A stretch of DNA of 9,648 bases, from positions 4,997 to 14,644 of the forward strand of contig DDBN01000070.1 of the NCBI GenBank assembly GCA_002333145.1. The letters run 5' to 3'. A program made the translations under genes and the position numbers. The stretch is from Moraxellaceae bacterium UBA2031. Its GTDB lineage: Bacteria; Pseudomonadota; Gammaproteobacteria; Pseudomonadales; Moraxellaceae. Of this stretch, positions 1 through 6,885 are shown in pieces. Each line of letters opens with the position of its first letter. Within the stretch, counting starts at the first letter, position 1. A model generated the notes under the pieces. It had not been told where the DNA came from and made no database searches. It was given only the letters and a program-made list of their open reading frames with translations.

Positions 1-197
1 GGCACAGTTGTTTCAGGAATCCGTTTTACGGCTACAGCGTGCATCAACATGAGCACCTGACGTGACAATGGCTCACCATTGACGACAGCGGCCAGTGCCG
101 GCTCATCCAGATCATGACGGGGTGCTGCTGCAAGCATGCCCGGCAGGCAGGCGCAGAGAATCAACAATACTTTCAAGCGCGCAATGATGGCAGACAT
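1..197 (-). CDS. N-terminal part of an exported SurA/PpiC-like protein (partial)
   Basis: Reading the minus strand from an ATG at 197-195 gives 65 open codons running off the left edge of the window. A good Shine-Dalgarno AGGAG ends 8 bases before the ATG, which decides the start. Residues 1-25 form a signal peptide: an Arg/Lys n-region, the hydrophobic stretch VLLILCACLPGML, and a likely cut near LAAA. A lipobox-like LCAC is present at residues 14-17, but Cys at the -2 position is atypical, so lipoprotein status is doubtful. The mature start contains AAVVNGEPLSRQVL, which resembles the opening of the SurA/PpiC chaperone domain (xVNGxxIs...). If so, this is a periplasmic peptidyl-prolyl isomerase or foldase. 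The catalytic domain lies outside the window, so that assignment rests on one short motif. The gene is downstream of the phospholipase gene but separated from it by a terminator, so it probably has its own promoter. Confidence 0.55.
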   Translation of the reverse strand, partial: MSAIIARLKVLLILCACLPGMLAAAPRHDLDEPALAAVVNGEPLSRQVLMLMHAVAVKRIPETTV

Positions 198-315
198 TCA
201 GCACTCTCCTGATAGATACCACCATCGTGCCGCACACAGACCGGAGCGGCAACCCGACGTTGGAACAATGTATTTAAAAAGAGCTCCCTCAATGAAAGCC
301 CTAAAAAATACCGCT

Positions 316-347
316 AAAAAAAAGGGTGGCTCTTACAAGAGCCACCC
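316..347 (-). terminator. Intrinsic terminator of the phospholipase-like gene
   Basis: A perfect 10-bp GC-rich stem (GGGTGGCTCT at 324-333 pairing with AGAGCCACCC at 338-347) closes a 4-base loop. On the minus strand it is followed directly by eight T residues (the A-run at 316-323). This is a textbook rho-independent terminator, about 42 bases after the stop codon of the phospholipase-like gene. It is oriented for minus-strand transcription; the plus-strand side lacks a matching T-run. Confidence 0.93.
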
Positions 348-389
348 ATAAAAAGTACTACACACTTAACAACACATAAAACAAAGCTA

Positions 390-1409
390 TCAGAGGCGAT
401 CTGCTGCACGGTTCAACACGCGCACCACCATGGCGATGGCATGCGGTATAACAACACGACCTACATTTCGACGATCATTATGATCTGTACTGGACAACAC
501 AATGCCGCCCTGTGAGTAGGCAATCGCGCCACCCTGGGTTAGCAAGGGGCGAATATCCGTTGCGTTAGTGGCCACTGCGGGAAGGTTGTTAAGGGCTGCC
601 GATACCAGCGCCGGATTAGCAAGACTTTCGCTGTCGTAATAGTCACTTACCCACGTTTCCCAGCCAGCATGATTCAGGGCAGAGGTTGTCCATACATGGT
701 GCGGCTGCAACAAATCGGTGGTATGCAGCACAAAGCCCAGAGTTTGAACCGTTGGGTTAGCAAGGAACTGGCTGAACCAGTACTGGCCCAAATTATCGAT
801 AGGCTGGAACGGCATTTTTTCAAAGTCAGCATACATCTTGCGTGTTGACGTGCCGCCCAAGCGGTAGTTCTTTTCTGTCTTGTCGTAGGCGTTGTACTTG
901 CTGCTGTCAGATGAGAACCAACCTGTCAGATTACCCTTGCCATCATCCAGATAGTCGCCGTACAGCCACGCCGATGCCATGTTGTCGATATCGCCCCACA
1001 CGGTCAGCTTGGCATAGTTGTAGCCGCCAAAATCATTACCATGAGCATCTGGGCCTTGGGTTTGGTTCTGAAAATGCCAGTAAGACGTATATTTGACGAT
1101 GCTGGCCCCTGCACCCCATACCGGCGCCAACTGGCAATTACCCGTGGTAGCGCCGCAGAGATAGGTGTCGGCAAAGTCATCTACGTCATAAGCACCCTGC
1201 CCCAATGCCAGCGCAAACTGGTCGATGGTATAGCCAGCCTGCGTAGCGACGGCTTCTAACTTGGCGTAATTGGTGGTACCTGGATTGGCTTTCATATAGC
1301 CAACGGCATCTACAACGATGCGGCGGTGGGTATCCTGACTGAAGGCATTTGCCTCCACTGCGGTCATGGCAACCGCAGACAGTAGCAAGGAAAAGGCTAG
1401 GCGCTTCAT
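390..1409 (-). CDS. Secreted zinc-dependent phospholipase C / S1-P1 nuclease-like protein
   Basis: This 339-residue protein starts with a clear signal peptide (MKRLAFSLLLSAVAMTAVEANA); the ATG is preceded by GAGGGG at good spacing. Predicted cleavage after residue 22 leaves mature FSQDTHRRI. The phospholipase C/S1-P1 nuclease superfamily begins its mature chain with an aromatic residue (usually Trp) whose backbone binds zinc, followed by a His, here H28. Further likely zinc ligands are an Asp in YDVDDF (75-78), H112 in SYWHFQ, H229 and D232, H237/H238 in QPHH, and H247 and E251 in NHAGWETWV. This order matches the trinuclear zinc site of the superfamily, so a periplasmic or secreted phosphodiesterase acting on phospholipids or nucleic acid is expected; substrate cannot be told. 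One oddity is that the usual H-x3-D spacing reads H-x2-D here. The gene stands alone, with its own terminator downstream. The fold assignment is fairly firm, the activity less so. Confidence 0.8.
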   Translation of the reverse strand: MKRLAFSLLLSAVAMTAVEANAFSQDTHRRIVVDAVGYMKANPGTTNYAKLEAVATQAGYTIDQFALALGQGAYDVDDFADTYLCGATTGNCQLAPVWGAGASIVKYTSYWHFQNQTQGPDAHGNDFGGYNYAKLTVWGDIDNMASAWLYGDYLDDGKGNLTGWFSSDSSKYNAYDKTEKNYRLGGTSTRKMYADFEKMPFQPIDNLGQYWFSQFLANPTVQTLGFVLHTTDLLQPHHVWTTSALNHAGWETWVSDYYDSESLANPALVSAALNNLPAVATNATDIRPLLTQGGAIAYSQGGIVLSSTDHNDRRNVGRVVIPHAIAMVVRVLNRAADRL

Positions 1410-1581
1410 CAGTGATACCCCTCAGGCTTATTGTTATTAGAGGCCCATCTGTTTGCGGCCTTTATGCCATCAAAGTGTACGGATCGAGGGGAGGAACATA
1501 AGGGCAATCTAGGACATCGACTGGACGAATAATGACCAGACGCCACTTTACGGCAACCGGATTGCCACCTGACCAGCCCAA

Positions 1582-2901
1582 TCAGCCTCGATAAAAGCGA
1601 GAATTGCTACGGCCTGCTGCCTTGGCCTGGTACATGGCTTTATCAGCGCATTTCACCAACTCATCAGGATCGGTGGAGTCATCTGGATAGATGGCAATCC
1701 CAATGCTGCATCCAATCTGAATCTTGCTTCCTTCAATATCGGAGACACGGGCAAACGCTTGAAGCACCTTTCCGGAGACCAGGCTCGCGGCCCGTCGTGG
1801 TTCACGGCTTTCTAGAATCATGACAAACTCATCGCCACCCAGTCGTGCCACCATGTCGGCTTCGCGTCCACTGTCGGACAGGCGCTTGGCCGCAACGCGC
1901 AACACCTCATCACCTACATGATGACCGCAGGTATCATTGATTTCTTTGAAACGATCGAGATCCACATACAAGAGCGCAATGCTACTTTTATTACGATTGG
2001 CCTCGGCGATATGGGAGCGCAGCAATAATTCAAACTCGGCCCGATTGTAAAGACCGGTAAGGCTGTCAAACTGAGTCTTTAGAACCAAGGCCTTTTCACG
2101 ATGACGTCGTGATGAGACATCACGAAACACCACTAGCACTCCCGGCGGTGAATTACTATCCGGATGAGATTGCAGCGGATTAGCCGTAATTTCGATAGCG
2201 ACTTCTTCGCCATCACGTCGCATAAAAAGATCATCGCGCTGCAAGGATTCACCGCGTGCGCAAGTATTCAGAAGGTCCGCTAGCGGCCACTCTGCTTGCT
2301 GACCACTTTCGTCAAACAACACAAATATTTCGGTAAGCCGTGAGCCAATCAAATCGTTCTGCGAGTGCCCCAGCAATTTCTCAGCGGCTGGATTAGCATA
2401 AAAAATATTGCCACTCTGCGTAATCCCTAGAAGCCCCTCCCCCAATGACCGTAACAGCATCTGATTATTATCACGCTCTTGCTGCAACAGCCTCAAACTT
2501 TCGCGTAGGTTACGCGACTTGCGATCCAACTCTAAAAAGACACGAACCTTACTGCGTAAAATAACGGGCTCAATCGGCTTGAACAGGTAGTCTACAGCGC
2601 CTGATTCATAGCCCCGAAATATGTAACGCTGCTCCTTACTAAGCGCGGTCAGGAAAATGATTGGCACATTTTCTGTTCGAGCATTACTGCGCATGATCTC
2701 GGCCACTTCAAAGCCATCAAGATTAGGCATCTGCACGTCTAGCAATACCAGAGAGAACTCGCGCTGCAAGAGTAAACGCAGCGCCTCTTGCCCTGATGTT
2801 GCCATCACCAGATCAACCGGCTCGCCGTCAAAAATAGCCTCCATGGCAACAAGATTATGTTGCTGGTCATCGACGACAAGAATTGCGGGAAGCTGGCTCA
2901 T
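1582..2901 (-). CDS. REC-PAS-GGDEF response regulator (diguanylate cyclase)
   Basis: The 439-residue protein has three domains. Residues 5-125 are a CheY-like receiver with D11/D12, phospho-acceptor D55 in LLDVQMPNLDG, T85 and K108 (LFKP). Residues about 145-265 are a PAS domain (LLGITQSGNIFYANPAAEKLLG), joined through the coiled-coil-like stretch 126-148. Residues 272-437 are a GGDEF domain with FDSLTGLYNR (278-287), metal-binding D314 in YVDLDRFK, and an intact GGDEF at 355-359. An RxxD inhibitory site (R346-D349) lies five residues before GGDEF, so c-di-GMP feedback inhibition is expected. There is no EAL or HD-GYP domain. It should make c-di-GMP from GTP when phosphorylated by a histidine kinase, which is not encoded in this window. 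MSQLPAILVVDD is a normal receiver start, although the Shine-Dalgarno is weak (AGG about 12 bases upstream). No membrane segments are seen. It lies 177 bases downstream of the alcohol dehydrogenase gene on the same strand. Confidence 0.95.
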   Translation of the reverse strand: MSQLPAILVVDDQQHNLVAMEAIFDGEPVDLVMATSGQEALRLLLQREFSLVLLDVQMPNLDGFEVAEIMRSNARTENVPIIFLTALSKEQRYIFRGYESGAVDYLFKPIEPVILRSKVRVFLELDRKSRNLRESLRLLQQERDNNQMLLRSLGEGLLGITQSGNIFYANPAAEKLLGHSQNDLIGSRLTEIFVLFDESGQQAEWPLADLLNTCARGESLQRDDLFMRRDGEEVAIEITANPLQSHPDSNSPPGVLVVFRDVSSRRHREKALVLKTQFDSLTGLYNRAEFELLLRSHIAEANRNKSSIALLYVDLDRFKEINDTCGHHVGDEVLRVAAKRLSDSGREADMVARLGGDEFVMILESREPRRAASLVSGKVLQAFARVSDIEGSKIQIGCSIGIAIYPDDSTDPDELVKCADKAMYQAKAAGRSNSRFYRG

Positions 2902-3078
2902 ACAACGATACGCCTAGGTGACTTATTTTCAATATTACGACCAGAAAGCCATCTTTTCATCATGGCATGAGTACATAAGCGGTGAAAGTGCGGCGGCATG
3001 CAGCCTGTCAGCGACAGATGGCGCATTTGGCTGACGTTCACGCACTTGCACAAAGCCGCTATCAGCCACTGGTTTATC

Positions 3079-4290
3079 TTACCCCCGTGCAATCTCATGC
3101 AGGATATTAGTGACATCCTTAGGGTCCATATACCGAGCCACTGCGTAGGTGCCATGTGCCTCGGCAAAGGCGCTGACGACCATGGCGGGAAAATCGGCCG
3201 GGTTCATATCAGGAATGCGGGTATTGATATTCACATCCTTAAGCAATTGCTTAACCTGCGTGATCAGCTGATCTGCTGCTATACGGTCGGATGTATCTGG
3301 TGTCGCAATACCAACCTTGCGAGCCAACTCGGCTAAACGCTCTGAGCAAGCATCACGATTGAACTCAAGAATATACGGCAACACGATGGCATTGGAGCGG
3401 CCATGCGGTACGCCATAATGTGCACCGAGCTGGTGAGCGATGGCGTGTACATAACCAAGGCCTGCTTTGTTCAAAGCCATACCACCATAATGTGCTGCTA
3501 AACCCATCGCCACACGCGCATCTAGGTTCTTACCGTCATTAAAGGCAACCGGCAAATGCGTCAAAACCATGCGCACGGCTGCACTGGCAAAGTAGTCCGT
3601 ATCGTCCGTGGCTATTTCGCTCATCCAAGACTCTAGCGCATGGGTTAGCGCGTCAATTCCTGTGTCGGCGGTGACTGCTTTGGGCATGCCCTGCATGACT
3701 ACCGGATCAATCGCCGTTGCCAGCGGCACCACACGCGGGTCAATCACTAGGCCTTTTTGATGGGTTTGATCATCAGAGACAACGGCACCAATCGTTACCT
3801 CTGAGCCTGTTCCTGCCGTGGTCGGTATGACAAACAAGGGCAAGGACGGCTTGCGCCCCTTCAAAATACCAATCAATTCACGAGGTGTTTTGTTGTTGGT
3901 GGCGGATAACGCGATCACCTTAGCCGCATCAATTGAGGAGCCACCGCCTACTGCCAGCACGGCATCACAGTGCCCCATGCGCAGCATGGCCAAGCCTTCA
4001 TTTACCACGGTAATGGTGGGGTCTGGCGTTACTCCGGAAAAAACGACTGTTTCAATGCCAAGCGCCGCTAGCTTGTTCAATACTGGCTCAACAACGCCCA
4101 GTTTTACCAGAATGGCGTCCGTAACGATAAGCACTCGCTTAACGCCAATATGCGACACGGTGTTGCATAGGTTAAGAGCGGCGCCCTCACCCAGCAAAAC
4201 AATGGGCCGTGGTGCAGGAATCACGGTAACGGCAACACGGACGGCGGCGAGCTTTGCCTTGGCTTTTAATATGGTGCTAAAACGGGACAT
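3079..4290 (-). CDS. Iron-containing (group III) alcohol dehydrogenase
   Basis: This 403-residue protein is full length for the Fe-ADH family. It has the NAD(P)-binding signature AVGGGSSIDAAK (113-124), PTTAGTGSEVT (156-166), and DALTHALESW (213-222). The expected four metal ligands are D213, H217, H282 and H296 (in VHAIAHQLGAHYGVPHG); the +4 and +14 spacings match those of E. coli FucO. It would interconvert a primary alcohol and an aldehyde with NAD(P)H in the cytoplasm. The start ATG is preceded by AGGAG six to seven bases upstream. It is divergent from the LysR-type gene and lies in the same neighbourhood as the membrane hydroxylase operon, so oxidation of the hydroxylase's alcohol product is a reasonable inference. 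The family also includes butanol, lactaldehyde, methanol and maleylacetate-type reductases, so the substrate is open. No clear terminator follows the stop. Confidence 0.93.
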   Translation of the reverse strand: MSRFSTILKAKAKLAAVRVAVTVIPAPRPIVLLGEGAALNLCNTVSHIGVKRVLIVTDAILVKLGVVEPVLNKLAALGIETVVFSGVTPDPTITVVNEGLAMLRMGHCDAVLAVGGGSSIDAAKVIALSATNNKTPRELIGILKGRKPSLPLFVIPTTAGTGSEVTIGAVVSDDQTHQKGLVIDPRVVPLATAIDPVVMQGMPKAVTADTGIDALTHALESWMSEIATDDTDYFASAAVRMVLTHLPVAFNDGKNLDARVAMGLAAHYGGMALNKAGLGYVHAIAHQLGAHYGVPHGRSNAIVLPYILEFNRDACSERLAELARKVGIATPDTSDRIAADQLITQVKQLLKDVNINTRIPDMNPADFPAMVVSAFAEAHGTYAVARYMDPKDVTNILHEIARG

Positions 4291-4501
4291 CAGAAACTCC
4301 TAAGCCACTTGGGTAGGGATAAATCACGAATAGTATGAATGCGAGAAGCAATCAGCGTGGACTTGAACATGCAGCACGTAGACCTGAGTATCAAAAAATA
4401 AGGGACCAGACTGCCCAAAGTAATAAACAGGGTAAATACGCTAAAACTGCCATGCCATGACAGACGCAAGACAAGCGTATGGCGAAAATAAAGGACGATG
4501 A

Positions 4502-4531
4502 ACACTACCTAGGACAGCCAATGTGCGTCAA
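4502..4531 (-). promoter_or_regulatory. Candidate sigma-70 promoter for the alcohol dehydrogenase
   Basis: On the minus strand, TTGACG (4531-4526) and TAGTGT (4507-4502) are separated by 18 bases. The -35 matches consensus at 5 of 6 positions, the -10 at only 4 of 6. It would give a leader of roughly 200 bases before the dehydrogenase ATG. It is the best match I found by eye in that direction, but the leader is long and the -10 is poor. Confidence 0.3.
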
Positions 4532-4631
4532 GGCAGCAGGGTCACGCTTTTGAAGTTGGCATGTCGGAAAGTCCAATCTAGGTTCTTGTGAAATAGGGCA
4601 CTGTACTTCATATATAAATCCACCTTCGGCC

Positions 4632-4661
4632 TTGTTTGCTAAGTGCCCCGCTTGCTAATTA
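4632..4661 (+). promoter_or_regulatory. Candidate promoter/operator of the LysR-type gene with TTGCTAA direct repeat
   Basis: TTGTTT (4632-4637) and TAATTA (4656-4661) are separated by 18 bases, a weak sigma-70-like pair about 45 bases before the regulator's ATG. Overlapping it, TTGCTAA occurs twice (4636-4642 and 4652-4658), 16 bases apart start to start. LysR-type proteins commonly autoregulate from the divergent region, so this is a plausible binding area, although the repeat is direct and not the usual T-N11-A dyad. Confidence 0.3.
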
Positions 4662-4705
4662 AACTGTTACCCTGAATACATTGTGATTCCGAGTGCCTTG
4701 CCCTA

Positions 4706-5614
4706 ATGCTCAGCCTTGATGACATGGCCATTTATGCCGCAGTAGTACGCGCTGGCAGTTTTACGGCGGCTGCGCGTGCGCTTGATCAGCCGCTTTCGTC
4801 AGTTTCACGCCGAGTGCAGCAGCTAGAAACTGCACTGGGGACTCAACTGCTTGAGCGCACCACTCGTTCATTACGCGTGACCGAGGCAGGCGAAGTTTTC
4901 TACCTGCATTGTCAACAACTGGTGGCTCAGGCCGAAGAGGCTGAACGCGCACTGCAGCGACTGAAACAGGAACCTTCCGGCCACCTGCGCATGGCGCTGC
5001 CTTTCTCAGTTGACGATAGCTGGGCCACCGCTGTGCTCTCAGGCTTTCTCGCCAAATATCCAAAGATCTCCGTCGAGGCCACTCTGCGCCCTGGCGGTGT
5101 TGATCCCGACGATGAGACCATGGATGTTGTCTTTTCCTTTGGCGCACGCCCGGAAACACATCATCCGGTGATCCCTCTGGGCACACCCCATATTGGCCTT
5201 TTCGCGAGCCCGCGCTATTTGCAGCGCGCAGGCGTACCACAGTCCCCTGCCGATTTATCCCAACATGAGATGGTGCGTCTTACTACCCTACCGATGGAGG
5301 TGTACTCACCACCATTACTACAGGGCCTGACATTAAATTACCGCGTCACTACCAATGAACTGCTAATGGCGCGTTTGACCTGTGCCGATGGCCTCGGTAT
5401 TACTTGGCTGCCGCTGATTAGTTGCCAGCGCTTTGTGAAGCAAGGAACGCTGGTTCCGCTGATGCCCGAACTGCATTATCCGCTGCCACTCTGGCTGATC
5501 TATCGCAGCGCCAGCCGCAGCACTCCCAAAGTAGCCTTACTGGCAGAGCATATGATGAGCCTCTTAGGCTCGCCCGGCGCATGGGATGCACTCGAGCGAG
5601 GCCAGGGTTTTTAA
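4706..5614 (+). CDS. LysR-type transcriptional regulator
   Basis: This 302-residue protein has the standard LysR layout. A winged helix-turn-helix occupies about residues 3-62 (AIYAAVVRAGSFTAAARALD, then SSVSRRVQQLETALGTQLLERTTRSLRVTEAGE). A linker helix spans about 65-90, and a periplasmic-binding-protein-like effector domain about 93-290. The TRSLRVTEAGE wing and overall length fit the CrgA/DmlR-like subgroup. The ATG at 4706 has a poor Shine-Dalgarno; a second ATG at 4724 would shorten the protein by six residues and enter the helix-turn-helix, so the first is preferred. It is the only plus-strand gene, divergent from the alcohol dehydrogenase and convergent with the hydroxylase operon, so it could control either or both. 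Its effector cannot be read from the sequence. Confidence 0.94.
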   Translation: MLSLDDMAIYAAVVRAGSFTAAARALDQPLSSVSRRVQQLETALGTQLLERTTRSLRVTEAGEVFYLHCQQLVAQAEEAERALQRLKQEPSGHLRMALPFSVDDSWATAVLSGFLAKYPKISVEATLRPGGVDPDDETMDVVFSFGARPETHHPVIPLGTPHIGLFASPRYLQRAGVPQSPADLSQHEMVRLTTLPMEVYSPPLLQGLTLNYRVTTNELLMARLTCADGLGITWLPLISCQRFVKQGTLVPLMPELHYPLPLWLIYRSASRSTPKVALLAEHMMSLLGSPGAWDALERGQGF

Positions 5615-5619
5615 AAGAC

Positions 5620-5679
5620 TTTAGTAGCAGACATCCTAATAGCAGAAATTTTAGTAACAGGCATTTCAGTAACCAAGAC
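5620..5679. repeat. Imperfect 15-bp tandem repeat at a convergent gene junction
   Basis: Four consecutive 15-base blocks are related: TTTAGTAGCAGACAT (5620-5634), CCTAATAGCAGAAAT (5635-5649), TTTAGTAACAGGCAT (5650-5664) and a decayed TTCAGTAACCAAGAC (5665-5679). Blocks 1 and 3 agree at 13 of 15 positions, 1 and 2 at 11 of 15, and 3 and 4 at 9 of 15. The array fills the 51-base gap between the regulator and the hydroxylase, and the last block runs into the hydroxylase's final codons and TGA. No hairpin terminator is visible in this junction. Confidence 0.7.
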
Positions 5680-6880
5680 CACCTTGCGGAATCACTGTCT
5701 GATCCTGAGTTGTGTTAGCCACACTCTGTTTTAATTCATCCCAACCGCTTTTGATATTGGCTTCGCGAAGCAGCGCAAATTCACTGCGATCGGCCTGCGT
5801 TTTATCCCACTCCAGCAGCTTAGGCGTAATGGCACGGCGCCATAGCGGCGGCACCAACGCCGTTAGATACGCCGTAATAAAACCACCGGGCATATGCGGC
5901 TGTTCCGAATGTGCACGCAAATCCTGGAACGGTGTATTGGCATTCGCATGATGGTGACTGTGGCGCGTCAGGTTGTAGGTAATAACGCCTGACACCATGT
6001 GATTGCAGTTCCATGAATGACGCGGCTGCACCGGCTGACTAGGAACACGCACCATGCCGTAGTGCTCCACATAGTTCAGCACTTCCAGCGCCACCTTGGT
6101 CGACACACAAACGATCAGATGAAACGCAACACCCGTCCAGCCAGCAGCCCAAAAAGCAAAGCCCGTCGTGGCAGCGGACACCAGTGCCATGCGCAGAATG
6201 ACATTGGAAGGCGACCAGAATGATTTACCATGACGCGCCAATCGCGTTGATTCAATTTCCCACGCATTGATCACAGTACGGTGCATGGCTTTTGGCAGAT
6301 GCTGATAAACCGAGTCGCCACGTGCTGCCGTTGCAGGATCTTTTTGGGTGCCTACATAGGCATGATGACCATAGACATGCTCAATGGGAAACGCGACGCC
6401 CCAGTTGAGCGCCATGGTAATGCGGCCAAGCCAGAGCTCGAAGGGATTCCAGGTGCGGTGTGTCAGCTCGTGCCCGGCGAGACCTCCGACACCCGTGGCA
6501 ATAATCACCAGTGGCACAAACATTAAGGTGACGTGATACCACGGCGTAGCATTACGCGCGGCAACAACATCGATGCCAGTGTGGGCGGTGATAAAAGCGC
6601 CAACCCCGAAAATATCTTGTGTGCCACTGCCAGCAACCCAGAAAAGCGTAAAGAAAAGTACCAACGCAGCAGGAGTAGACAGGTAGAGCGCCAAGTTCGT
6701 AATCCAGGCATAGCGGTAGCGCGACTCTTTGACATCAAAAGGAAAAATCTGGTCAAGTACCGATACGCCAGTGATAAGTGCCACACCGGGCAACCACAAC
6801 CAAACACCACCTAGGTACATCAGCAGAGTCACTGCGGTGAACAGCAGTGGTCCCAGAAAAAAACGCATATAACTCAGCAT
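5666..6880 (-). CDS. XylM/AlkB-family membrane di-iron hydroxylase
   Basis: This 404-residue integral membrane protein carries the histidine boxes of the AlkB/XylM branch of membrane fatty-acid-desaturase-like monooxygenases: HELTH (137-141), EHVYGHH (167-173), NYVEHYG (269-275), HSWN (288-291) and RHSHHHA (306-312). Hydrophobic segments fall at about residues 8-45, 58-82, 116-136 and 228-265. The family uses two irons and O2 to hydroxylate a terminal methyl or alkyl carbon. NYVEHYG and RHSWN are AlkB-like, whereas the tail (LVPPLWRRAITPKLLEWD, then a conserved AxxKxGW) recalls XylM. The third box has His where AlkB has Asp (RHSDHHA). The ATG lies five bases after the reductase stop codon, and its Shine-Dalgarno GAGG overlaps the end of that gene, which implies translational coupling. 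Substrate could be an alkane, an aryl methyl group or a terpene; I cannot choose. The length is typical of the family, and no rubredoxin domain is fused. Confidence 0.88.
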   Translation of the reverse strand: MLSYMRFFLGPLLFTAVTLLMYLGGVWLWLPGVALITGVSVLDQIFPFDVKESRYRYAWITNLALYLSTPAALVLFFTLFWVAGSGTQDIFGVGAFITAHTGIDVVAARNATPWYHVTLMFVPLVIIATGVGGLAGHELTHRTWNPFELWLGRITMALNWGVAFPIEHVYGHHAYVGTQKDPATAARGDSVYQHLPKAMHRTVINAWEIESTRLARHGKSFWSPSNVILRMALVSAATTGFAFWAAGWTGVAFHLIVCVSTKVALEVLNYVEHYGMVRVPSQPVQPRHSWNCNHMVSGVITYNLTRHSHHHANANTPFQDLRAHSEQPHMPGGFITAYLTALVPPLWRRAITPKLLEWDKTQADRSEFALLREANIKSGWDELKQSVANTTQDQTVIPQGGLGY

Positions 6881-6885
6881 ATCCG

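Larger units (their letters stand above)
4291..4705. other. Divergent intergenic region between the alcohol dehydrogenase and LysR-type genes
   Basis: These 415 bases separate two divergent genes and should hold promoters for both. They contain a TTGCTAA direct repeat and a -35/-10-like pair near the regulator, a TTGACG/TAGTGT pair directed at the dehydrogenase, and a hydrophobic GTG-started 71-codon frame (4505-4290) that I do not accept as a gene. No RNA gene or strong terminator hairpin was seen. Confidence 0.6.

Noticed and set aside
1552..1566. GGCAA/TTGCC inverted repeat after the GGDEF gene
   Set aside because: The stem is only 5 bp with a 5-base loop and no T-run follows, so it is not a credible terminator.
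3007..3035. GTCAGC/GCTGAC inverted repeat downstream of the alcohol dehydrogenase
   Set aside because: A 6-bp stem with a 17-base loop and no T-run is expected by chance and does not support a terminator.
2898..3167. 89-codon minus-strand frame between the alcohol dehydrogenase and the GGDEF gene
   Set aside because: It overlaps the end of the dehydrogenase in another frame and the start of the GGDEF gene, has no good Shine-Dalgarno, and its residue make-up (many Met, His and Cys) is not protein-like.
5422..5718. 98-codon plus-strand frame over the end of the LysR-type gene
   Set aside because: It is an alternative frame of the regulator gene; its repetitive tail simply translates the 15-bp tandem repeat.
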